Below are positions 30,541-39,439 of a stretch of DNA of 40,074 nt, piece by piece (the first letter of the stretch is position 1; each line of letters begins with the position of its first letter). A program made the translations under genes and the position numbers. The notes beneath the pieces were generated by a model. It was not told the origin of the DNA, did not search any database, and saw nothing but the letters and a program-made list of their open reading frames with translations. Source of the stretch: Peronospora farinosa (taxonomy: Eukaryota; Oomycota; Peronosporomycetes; Peronosporales; Peronosporaceae); the NCBI GenBank assembly GCA_947646735.1, contig CANTFK010000428.1:1-40074 (forward strand), in the 5' to 3' direction.

Positions 30541-31080
30541 AGCTCATGTGAAGATGCTACCTGATGACTCCAAGCCATTCTACGTCGTATGTGACGCGTG
30601 CAATTTCGCTATAGGATGTGCCCTCATGCATTTGATGACGAGTGTCGAGATCGCGTCGTGAGATTTCTACTAAAACAGATGAAACCTGCCGAGAAAAATT
30701 ATCCGGTACACGACAAGAAACTTTTGGCTATGCGCTACGCGCTAATTAAGTTCAGAGTATACTTTCTCGGCGAAAAGATTTTTTACATCTTCACAGATAA
30801 CGCATCATTGCGTACCGCCGTCAAGAGTCCTCACTTGTTCCAGCGTATGGCACGGTGGTTGTCATTTTTTGCCGAGTATAATTTGTGGTGCATTACAAGC
30901 CTGGCAAGAACAACATTCTTGCTGACGCACTTTCTCGTCGTCCTGCTTACGATCCTCGGCGCGACAAAGGTCATCAAACGGAAAATGTTGATGACGACGA
31001 AGACATTTGTGCGTGTTGTATTGAGCTTGGGCTCAATGCGATGATTTCGACATTCGTGCTGTCCATCCGAACTTGAATCG
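30541..31080 (+). pseudogene. RNase H domain of element B
   Basis: MLPDDSKPFYVVCDACNFAIGCALM (about 30555-30630, two frames) followed by VVRFLLKQMKPAEKNYPVHDKKLLAMRYALIKFRVYFLG, YIFTDNASL and HLFQRMARWLSFFAEYN. The segment ends with HYKPGKNNILADALSRRPAYDPR after a frameshift at about 30880. Family consensus has TDH where this copy reads TDN. Confidence 0.85.
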
Positions 31081-32040
31081 CTGAATCCTACGCGAATGAT
31101 TACTTCGATGCGGTAATCATTAATTATCCTAGGGATCCGAGCAACATTTCACTCGCGAATTTGACGAGACCAACACGCGATAACATCAAGTGTTATACGC
31201 TTGACGGGCCGTTGAAATGACGTACACGACGGACGTCTCTGATTCACCGCGCGTCTTCATCCCTGCTGATGACTACCTTCAAGCCCGATTGGCTCATGAG
31301 TTTTACGACAGTCCAGATGGCGGACACCTTTGTCGCGAAAAAACGTTTGCGGCTATTTCTCGCGTATTTTTCTGGCCGCGAATGTATAAGTACATCTAGA
31401 AATGGGTGAGACTTAACAGCGTGTGAAGCCTGCACCGTCTTCACAAGCCCCATTGCGTCCGCTTCCTATTGCTACGGAAGCCTGGCGCTCGGTCAGCATG
31501 TATTTTATCTCTGGACTTCCACCGGATGAACAGAAACGCACGTGCGTATTGGTTCTAGTGGATCAATTTAGCAAAATGGTGCATTTTGCTTAGGTCTCCG
31601 CCCACATTACGGCGGAGACGACAGCGAAAATCTTCATTGATCTTATCTTCAGGCATCACGGCTTGCCAGAATCTATTGTTTCGGACCGCAACACGCGTTT
31701 CACTTCGGCTTTCTGGGACGAGTTATTCCAGCTAAGAGGCACGCGGTTGCTTATGTCTACGGCGGCCCATTTAAAGACGAATGGGCAAACGGAGCGCGTG
31801 AACAGAGTGCTCGAAGATGTTTTACACAATTATGCAACATCGTTTTCTTCATGGAGCTCGTTTCTTCCACTTGAAGAGTTTGCAATCAACAATTCTGTAC
31901 ATGCGTCAGCCATATTGACGCCCATTTTCGTTAACAACGCAAGGCATCCTCGCGTTTCGGCGCTTCTTGCTCTCTCAGATTAAACGCACCCAGTATCAAA
32001 GCTTGGTGGGGGAGTATCTACCGATGAAATTGCGACAAGA
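31081..32040 (+). pseudogene. integrase of element B
   Basis: The zinc module is HEFYDSPDGGHLCREKTF (about 31289-31342) and CEAC (about 31421-31435). The core is in fragments: VLVDQFSKMVHF (about 31552-31590), HGLPESIVSDRNTRFTSAFWDELFQL (about 31657-31735) and THLKTNGQTERVNRVLEDVL (about 31768-31825), then FLPLEEFAINNSVHASAILTPIFVN. Asp in SDRN and Glu in QTERVNR are in place; frameshifts interrupt between zinc module and core. Confidence 0.85.
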
Positions 32041-32520
32041 ATTTGATATTTGATTACGATAAGTATAAGATTTCTGCCGATGCAACTACTGCTGGCAATC
32101 TCGTGGCCAACGACATAGCGACTCCTGACGCGATTCATTCCATCGAGTCTCCCATTGCTATAAAAGAGGACTCGTCGCCTGTAAGCTCGGCTACAGTAAC
32201 CGATTTACTGCTATTACGACAAGGAATCACGCGTTTTGAGCGTGATGCATTAAAAGAGGCAGTCGTAAAGCAAAAGGAGAACGCAGACAGAAGAGGTCGA
32301 AAAAATATGTTGATATTTCGAGAAGGTGACAGAGTATTATTATCAACAAGTGGATTACCGAACACCTCAGTGACGACTTGGGCGCTAATTAGTTAGCGTC
32401 AAGACAAATTGTCCCAATTCGGGTTGTTAAGGTGCATAGTGACGCTTACACGCAAAAAATCTACATCCATGCGTCTACACCGACTTCCTACGTCGGGCGC
32501 CTTAAGGCCTACCAACCGGT
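32041..32520 (+). pseudogene. integrase C-terminal region of element B
   Basis: An open frame of 117 codons (32043-32396) reads MIFDYDKYKISADATTAGN..., ALKEAVVKQKENADRRGRKNMLIFREGDRVLLSTSGLPN. QKENADRRGR and F.EGDRVLLST are the usual linker and post-integrase block of gypsy polyproteins. A KLHPRFIGPFRV-type end is not readable because of a frameshift near 32396. Confidence 0.65.
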
Positions 32521-32584
32521 GGATCTCGCGCACCCGATGCATCAATTAAGGTAGGAGGAGCTTCACAACGGAAGATCTCTGGCG

Positions 32585-33118
32585 ATGAGCGCCGATTCTT
32601 ACAATCAAGCGCCTGTACAATCGAATGACGAGCTGCGCTTACTTCGCGCTGAACCGAAGAACGCCCTACTTGATTCTCGCTGGATGGCGGAGAGAGCCCG
32701 CGATCGTGCGACTGCTGAGGTTTCTCGACGAGAGCAGCGGGTACTGTTTGAGCGCCTACGTCGACTTGAGACGACAGCGTTCGGAGTACCCCTGCAGAAC
32801 GAGTCTGCATTCGGGCAGGACTTGGTCGCAGTCGTCGCCAGCGTCGTCGTCAAGGGATGTCGGATTTTGAGCCGGCACAGAAGAGCGGGTAAGATTCGAA
32901 GGGAGCGCTGCATTGTAGAATGTATTACCGATCACGCGAATCACAAGCCACAGGCGCCGAGTTGTGACTCTTCGTCCCCGAAGATCCATGTCAAGAAACA
33001 TTACAGGGTTCGCTGGTTAAAGTATTCGCCGGCGGACGATACATGGGAGCCATCAACTACGCTGATCCAGGATGTCCAGGACGTTGCCGAAGACTATGAG
33101 TCCAGTAGAAGACGGTGA
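32585..33118 (+). pseudogene. polyprotein end with chromodomain of element B
   Basis: A continuous frame of 177 codons. Its last 60 residues are a chromodomain: KIHVKKHYRVRWLKYSPADDTWEPSTTLIQDV, with YRVRWLKY and DDTWEP as core strands and cage Trp. The preceding 110 residues are Arg-rich (LDSRWMAERARDRATAEVSRREQR). The first ATG is internal to the polyprotein. Confidence 0.75.
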
Positions 33119-33978
33119 TCGCGATCGACGCTTCTGGATTCATCTCCGATCTCGCGAGCCGTAATGAGCGCGAGAAACGAAACCATGACGACCTTCCGAG
33201 CGACTCCAAGACCTATTATGAGGCTCGGGAGCATATGGACGATACGGTTGACGACCTCGGCTACGTGAACGCCCACAGCGATCGTAAGGACAGGCTCGCA
33301 CTCTCCGTAGATCAGACACCTGGAGCTCCGAGAGGCCTCTTTCATCACGGGCAATCCACGGACAAATATGATTGGACATCCCCCGCGTACCACCAAGTCG
33401 TCCCATTCCTGCCGGACCGGGCGCGAACTACCCATGTTGCACGTTGAACACCCCTCACGAACGTGGACGTAACAAAGGTGATACTCTTCACAAGTCATGC
33501 GACAGATGCATCGGAGCAGGTCGCCAATAGCGTGTCCATTACGCATTCCCTCGCAGCCATGTAGCCAGGACGTGAAGGACGTTCCTTCACGTCGACCAGC
33601 GCCTGATGAAGGCCCACCAACATTTCTGCAACGCATCGTCGGTATACGCGTTGTTCATCGCTTTGTCTCTCACTGTGCAGTATCTCGTGAAGAGGTCCTT
33701 CATGACCTCCAGTGGCTAGGGTTCAACAGAACCTTCAAGACCATACAAGCGCCAAAGTTTTAAGTCCCCAACCATGGCCTGCGGCGCCTGCTCTCTTCGC
33801 ATCGTCGCCTGGCGCTTCCAATTCTAAATATCAGATATATCATTTTGTGGACGTCCAGGGTCCATGCTACTCAGTTATGTCTGGCTGAGCAGGTTCAGAG
33901 GTATGCCGTTGTTCGAAAAGAAATTTTCTACGTTTCGCGCTTACGTTGAAGTAAGCGCAACTCAAAGAGGGGGGGTGA
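33119..33978 (+). other. 3' tail of element B between chromodomain and LTR
   Basis: Two modest plus-strand frames (33115-33447 and 33497-33763) and one long minus-strand frame (33094-33636, with a Cys-rich CICRMTCEEYHLCY..GCSTC stretch) overlap. None is recognised. The stretch ends in the polypurine tract AAAGAGGGGGGG (33964-33975) that primes plus-strand synthesis directly before the LTR. Confidence 0.5.
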
Positions 33979-34310
33979 TGTAATGAGGCAACCTATTACA
34001 TAAATAGTCATAGGAATAATATATAATTACATAAGTAGACATAGGGCAGTATCCATTAGCGGATACTGCGCGTCATTTTATTATGGCTTATTATTGGAGT
34101 GCCAGACGCAATAATTAGCCAATAATAAGTTGACTTCCATATTGAGTGGTTCCCATGAGCTAGGGAACATGTACGCACTTAATGCGAATTAAAACAAAAA
34201 ATAAACAGAGGTATATTTACGAATTAATTAAGAGCGCTTTCTTAACGCCCATTTAGTGTAAGACGGTAACGGTTCCTTAGCCCTTAACACGCATCAGTCT
34301 AACGACACCG
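33979..34310 (+). repeat. 3' LTR after element B
   Basis: Starts TGTAATGAGGCAACC right after a polypurine tract. It has two perfect inverted repeats: GCAGTATCC/GGATACTGC (34046-34069) and CTTATTATTGG/CCAATAATAAG (34087-34129). The last part (GTGTAAGACGGTAACGG..CCTTAGCCC...CATCAGTCT) is related to the same part of the copia-family LTR at 35749 (GTGTAAGCTGGTAACGG..CCTTTTAGCCC...TATCAGTCT). It does not align with the 5' LTR at 26738. The 3' end is uncertain. Confidence 0.65.
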
Positions 34311-35748
34311 ATGCTGGCGTCAAATTTGAGTTGAGCGTCGGTGCCGAGGAGGCGACAGAGAAGGCCCGTCTCCTTCTCCGTCGCTTCCAGTCGCTTCAAA
34401 ATCATACCTGACAGTTTCTCGCTCTCACTCGTGAAATTACGAAATCAGTCGCGAGACTTTACTTTCAAGATCCAGTACCCGCCGGATCTCAGCAGCTGCA
34501 GAATTATGTGCCTGTGTCCAACCGACGGAAGGATAAGCAGCCGCAAGTAGTTTGGCGTAATCGCCGCTCCTACCGGATGTCACCTGTATTGGTGAGTGCG
34601 GGTGGAAACTCACGCTTCCTTGTTGGAAGGATATTGGCCCGCCGTTATTTGAAGCGGATCCTTGTCCATCCTTGTCCATCCTTGTCCAGTAAAAAATTTC
34701 CCGAATTGTTTCGACTCTGGGAACCTGTTGACGCGTTGCATGCCGACTCGCATGTACTGGCGTCTACTTACGAGCAGAAGCACCAGCTGCACTTAATCTA
34801 TTAGGTACTGACGGACTAGCAGGGGAAGAGTGGCGAGAAAAGGTAAAAGGGTATTTACTACCTAAAAATATATTTCGCACGCGTGATGGCGAAGTTAGTT
34901 TGCTGTGACCGTTCTATCGCTGCATTTCAATGCGGATTAACATGGAGCAGAAATTCTGCCTCGTACTTATTGGTTGTTTCTTGCGAACGTAACACGATGG
35001 GAATAGGGGGAATGCGACCCGGCACTTTCCCCTGTTTCTTCCAAGATGGAAGGACGCTAACTTGTTTATAAGCGTCGCTAGTGCCACGCTCTAGGAGCGA
35101 CGCACTACTCTCATCCGACTTTAGCCATTAGGGTGGCGGTGGCTGGCAGAATGCCACCAGTCACGTAGTCGCCCTCGCAACGACGTGCTTGTGACATCTT
35201 TTAAGTCGTTCATCATGCTTCTGTGTCCGCTCACACGGGCGGCTGCACCCTTAGGGGCGGAGCGCTCAGTCATAGTCACTGCGTTCGTTGGCGCAGACGA
35301 CGAGGCATGCCCTTATTGCCAGGAATTATGGAAGCTTCCTTAAGGTTGAGTGCCTCAATCGGAGAGGACATTTAGCTCATTAACCTACTGTGTTCATCAT
35401 AACTTTGTGGTGATGGCATTGACTATCTTTCCTAGTAAGCGACGTGTCTTCATCCACACTTTGCTAGTGGGATGGATCGCTGCGCTCTGTTGACGGCTCA
35501 ACATTAGATGTCGGCGTTGCAACAGAATAACTTAGCGACAGCAACGAACTCTCGCTGTGCGTACGCTTGGTGCTTGTTTCGATGGGCGCCTTTGCAGGCG
35601 ACCCATCGTCTCGGCCCCGTATCTGTAGCATGAGGAAAGAGTGGCTACGAGTGAAAAAAGCGGCACGTCTAAGACGGCTCACCGTTCCTCTGACTCTTCT
35701 GCGATAATTACAAACAATATGTAGACATCGATATTTAAGAGGGGGTGG
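34311..35748. other. unassigned retroelement relic
   Basis: Follows an LTR and ends in a polypurine tract (TTAAGAGGGGG, 35735-35745) before the next LTR, so it is probably the interior of another, mostly lost element. Broken frames are visible (VKFELSVGAEEATEKARLLLRRFQSL at about 34320-34395; VVWRNRRSYRMSPVLVSAGG at about 34550-34610), but no pol domain is recognised. It contains a 10-bp repeat, CTTGTCCATC x3 (34661-34689). Confidence 0.45.
34661..34689 (+). repeat. 10-bp tandem repeat, about three units
   Basis: CTTGTCCATC, CTTGTCCATC, CTTGTCCAG in direct succession. Confidence 0.9.
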
Positions 35749-36390
35749 TGTAATGGGCTAAACACCCATATGTTACTCGTACCCGTCAAGTACTGCATAC
35801 CTAACGGGGAGATTCAAAATGGTACGTAAGTAGTTAAACCTGCTTGAGCGAGGCACATCAATTTACCCCACCCTCGTGAATGTGATATTAATTGATGAAT
35901 TCACATTGAAGAGGATGGCGCCCAGTTGGACGTCATCATCGAGCTTAAAATATATTCAAGGTCGCCACGTAAGGATGCGCGTCTAAAGAGACGCGCATTC
36001 AATCATTACATATAATTGTCCAATCAGTAACTCGACTATTGTAATGGTCTACATTGCATATATAACACAAAAAGAATAAAAATTACATTTGTGAGCAGTA
36101 ACTAGCGGACAATTCATAAATGTTTCATTATTGGGAACTAAAGACCCAATATGGACCGACGATAAATTAACCTAAAAATTAGTGGCTCTACACGGCCGTA
36201 TTTATTACGATAGAAATCTTCGTAATTAGTAAGAATTGTAACAAAGATAAAAAACATGGTCACAACTACTTAATGCCTTTAGCTTGGGCTTGAGTCTTCC
36301 TCAAGCGCGCGTGTAAGCTGGTAACGGACCTTTTAGCCCCGTTGCATTTATATTTAGTTATTTCCATAAATATGTATCAGTCTTGATTAT
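35749..36390 (+). repeat. LTR of copia element C (LTR family 2)
   Basis: Begins TGTAATGGGCTAAACACCCA after a polypurine tract and shares the conserved core CACCCTCGTGAATGTGATAT...ATTGATGAATTCACAT with 26351 and 39440. A segment of about 250 bp (roughly 36040-36330) is absent from the 39440 copy; its end resembles the LTR at 33979. Similarity to the 39440 copy continues beyond to about 36640, either because the LTR is longer or because leader follows in both cases. Confidence 0.7.
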
Positions 36391-37440
36391 ACTATATTGC
36401 ACTTACTGCGCGCAGAAAGACTAGAAACAGCTTCCGCGAAGCAGTTACGTGCTTATTTCTAAAGCTGGTTGCGTGGTTCGCTTTGGCGACTGGCAACAGC
36501 TGTGTGCGGACGCTTCGGCGCCGACCCACCCCCACCATCGCACGCGAAGTTAAAATGTTATAACCGCTTCTTCGCTTGTGCTTGAAAGTGTGTGCCAGTA
36601 GGACCTGGCAGATTGTACAGCGCCCATCTACACGAATACTGGCGACTCTTGTCGACCTACAAGCGCGAATTGCGCAGATAGAGGTCTCGAAGCTGAGGCG
36701 CGATGAAGACAATTGCATGATGTGTGCGATTGAGTCGAGGATGTTTCGCTCAGCTCTTGCTAATGGTCGCGTTGGTGTACCAATGCACATTGACGCCCTC
36801 AGTCATTTACTAATGCGTCCAAGGACTGGGCAAGATCGCACAAGCATGCCACAACAGAGAACAAGCCGGAACGCGTCGTAGCCAGTATGGTGGGTACCGC
36901 AAGGAGGGTCACCGGTGCGTGCACCTTATCCGAACATGTAGTACGCAGTGTTGGAAAGTGGAACTTCATATCTAGCCGGGTACTAGATGTATGCCGGTGA
37001 AGTCTGCTAGGTTGTTCTAGAATAGTCTATTTTGAGGTAGTTCTAGAATGTTCAATGCATAGGAAAATTGTGTGGCAGCGGCAAAGTCCACTGCACTGAG
37101 TAGGATCACTTTGCGATCGGTAAGCCACTGAGTAGACCCGCGGCGGCGGGCCGAAACGCGTCTGGCACGCGTCCGTAAGTAAAGTCATTTTGTGATGCGT
37201 TTTTAGTTTCCAACACGCAGCGCAAGATTATGTGCGCCGAATGGAGCTAGACGCACAGTATTCAATGCGAGTTCCGGTTGAGCTTCGACGAAGATTGACT
37301 ATCCGATAATTCAATGGATATGAGATGTGTCGAGGCTTAGGCTCAGTTTTCTGGACTGGGCAAGGACATTCATGCGTCAGGTCTAGTACGCTTAAGCGAC
37401 ATGTGGCTTCGACAGGTACGAAGACGGGAAGACTGAATTT
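36391..37440 (+). other. leader and 5' gag region of copia element C
   Basis: Mostly unreadable. A 101-codon frame at 36576-36881 lies over the part that is similar to the end of the window. The part around 37020-37190 is a leader segment that also occurs inverted at 9605-9770. It is GC-rich around 37138-37160 (GCGGCGGCGGG). Confidence 0.45.
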
Positions 37441-37925
37441 CTTGGTCATTACCTTAGTGGCACGGTCGAGCGTTACTGCAACAAGTAGCTAGAGACATGG
37501 TGATACCGAACTCCATCACTTGCTCACGTTATGGAGCGTCTTTATCAGATGTTAAAGACAACTATCACAGCATCCCATTCGATGAAATTTTATATAGCAA
37601 AAATAGATCCATAGAGGATCTTTCCCGAGCACTTGGTGGCGGTGAGCGATGCGGGTGGCGGCATTGACGCGCAGATGCTTGCAACATTGCACTATGCGTC
37701 GAATCAATTTTTCACGGTGCTAATGTCCAATTACGGCGGTAGCCGGGTTGACTACCTTGCCCAAGCTGAAGATCTAGCACATTTTGCGCAGTATATTTAG
37801 TTGGACACGCGAAATGCTTCCTTTTTTTAAAAGGACGTCGTACCACACGTTACGCCACGCGTTGATTCACGCACGTGTGATGGCTGTGGCAAGGTTGGGC
37901 ACATCCAGCTCGCCTGTCCTGATGA
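37441..37925 (+). pseudogene. gag of copia element C with CCHC zinc knuckle
   Basis: Readable pieces: LVAVSDAGGGIDAQMLATLHYASNQFF, VLMSNYGGSRVDYLAQAEDLAHFAQYI (about 37634-37797), then a stop and frameshift, then the zinc knuckle CDGCGKVGHIQLAC (37876-37917; C-x2-C-x4-H-x4-C, complete). The layout is that of a copia UBN2-type Gag followed by the nucleocapsid knuckle. Confidence 0.8.
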
Positions 37926-38340
37926 ATGAAAGAAAGCGAAGTGAAGCAATGGCGTCAAGGAGGCCTGACGAAATTATGTTAAGAACTACGACGTGGTCAA
38001 TCATACGCTATCCGTGCAAGATGTTAAGACCCAGGACAGCTTGTGGATCCTGGACAGAGGATCTAGCATACATTTCATAAACGATAGACACTTCTAGAGG
38101 ATGTATGTGAATGTGAAAACCATTTTCTGATCGGCGACAGTAAAAAAACGACGACTTACAATGGTCGGCAGTGTAGTGCTTCACGTGATGGCATGCCAAA
38201 AACTAAGGGTTATACGACTTACCGAAGTATATCACGCACCTCTAATAACGCGCAATATCGTGTCGTACGGCAGGCTTGAGCTTAGAGGATACGTACTCAA
38301 GCAGGTGATTCCTTGTCTTGCTCAATATTGCTGCGTCGTG
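37926..38340 (+). pseudogene. protease and following region of copia element C
   Basis: SLWILDRGSSIHFINDRHF starts at 38038. The copia consensus is WILDSGAS.H; here the catalytic D-S-G is D-R-G, so the protease should be dead. Further on NIVSYGRLELRGYVLKQ (about 38252-38300) is the LLSVSQL-like segment before the pre-integrase domain. Confidence 0.75.
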
Positions 38341-38475
38341 CTCGGCGTGGCAATGTGCAACAACGTGCTCGGCGTGGCAATGTGCAACAACGTGCTCGGC
38401 GTGGCAATGTGCAACAACGTGCTCGGCGTGGCAATGTGCAACAACGTGCTCGGCGTGGCAATGTGCAACAACGTG
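38341..38475 (+). repeat. 27-bp in-frame tandem repeat, five perfect copies, within copia element C
   Basis: Unit CTCGGCGTGGCAATGTGCAACAACGTG at 38341, 38368, 38395, 38422 and 38449, with no mismatch and no spacer. Nine codons per unit give (V)LGVAMCNN repeats. The frame remains open through the array and continues into VLVIETKEG. In the surrounding element this block would normally occur once. Confidence 0.97.
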
Positions 38476-39439
38476 CTCGTTATCGAGACTAAAGAAGGTA
38501 AAGCCGACGGAAGAATGTTGGAGACGGTCGTGGCAGCGATCAATAAAGCGACAAATTAGGGAGATAATGAAGGTGTGCATTCGTTAACGCTAATGCATAT
38601 TTATCAACGTTTCGGACATCCCTCCAACGGCACTATTGAGCTCTTGAACCTAAGCCGAATATCCTACTTACGGATAATGAGCGATCACATGCACACAAGC
38701 GAAGCAGTCCAAAAGCGCGCAGTACAAGAAGAACACAGGCGTGCAATCTATAAGTGATTGTATTGAGGGTGTGATCTGTTCGGACTTCAAAGGACCCATG
38801 ACACCAAAGGACTGAATGACAAAATCGGTGCTTTGTTAACTTTGTGAGCCACAAAATCAATTACTGCCGCGTATATCTTACACACACCAAGGATCTAGCG
38901 GTGAGAAAGCCTGAGCATTTTAGCTTTTGTTGAGAACCGTTCCAATCGCCGGGTATACATTCTTTGAACTGACGGTGGTGGAGAATACAAGAATGTGAAT
39001 TTACTTTGCAATTCAGTCGGCGTGGATAAACAAGTGAGCAAGGCGCACAACTAAGCGTCAAATGAAAAAGCCGAGCGTATGCATCCAACGGTATTAAACA
39101 TGGCACGCTTTATGGTATTTGAACGCAACCTCTTGCTGTCTTTCTGGGTTGATGCGAGTGAATAGTCAGCGTGCATTGACCATCGTAGTCCTACAACCTC
39201 GATCTCTGATCGGGCGTCGCCAGTTAAAGTGTAACAAAGCCAGAGTCTGATCTGCGTAACATCGTTATTTTTGGATCGACGTGTACACTGTACCGTGACC
39301 TAAAAAATCGCTCGCGCATCGGGGCGCAAGTTAAAACTATGTCATGCGTAACGATAAGATAAAAAAAAGACATCGTGTTTATATTCGTAAAGACAACATC
39401 TTCGTTGTGACACAACACTCCAAGAATATTCAGAAGCTT
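38476..39439 (+). pseudogene. pre-integrase and integrase domains of copia element C
   Basis: MHIYQRFGHPSNGTIELL (38590-38643) is the GAG-pre-integrase motif (LWHxRLGHP). The core follows: CSDFKGPMTPKD (about 38776-38814, first Asp 38083-like position at 38783), LTDGGGEYKNVNLLC (about 38967-39008, second Asp at 38971), NEKAERMHPTVLNMARFMVFERNLLLSFWVDA (about 39061-39156, catalytic Glu at 39073). IVIFGSTCTLYRD (39261-39300) is the post-core FG..CYV motif. Stops lie at several places. No RT follows. Confidence 0.8.

Larger units (their letters stand above)
26738..34310 (+). mobile_element. Ty3/gypsy chromovirus-type retrotransposon B, near full length but inactive
   Basis: Order: LTR-like 5' end, gag, protease remnant, RT, RNase H, integrase, chromodomain, a 3' tail, polypurine tract and a 3' LTR at 33979. 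Many domains are still easy to read, so the copy is younger than element A, but frameshifts and stops separate them and the RT active site is changed. The 5' end belongs to LTR family 1 (as after element A), while the 3' LTR looks different. Confidence 0.8.
35749..39439 (+). mobile_element. Ty1/copia retrotransposon C, inactive, lacking readable RT/RNase H
   Basis: After the LTR come gag, a CCHC zinc knuckle, a mutated protease, the pre-integrase zinc region and integrase, in copia order (integrase before RT). The element stops after the end of integrase, where another LTR begins at 39440. All domains carry stops or frameshifts. Confidence 0.8.

Noticed and set aside
33094..33636. 180-codon minus-strand frame with Cys-rich segment after the chromodomain of element B
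   Set aside because: Not called as a gene: it overlaps the retroelement 3' tail, the Cys spacing fits no known zinc motif, and there is no promoter or homologue that I can name.
38341..38475. Possible CRISPR-like array
   Set aside because: The units are directly adjacent with no spacers and lie in frame inside a copia element in a eukaryotic genome.
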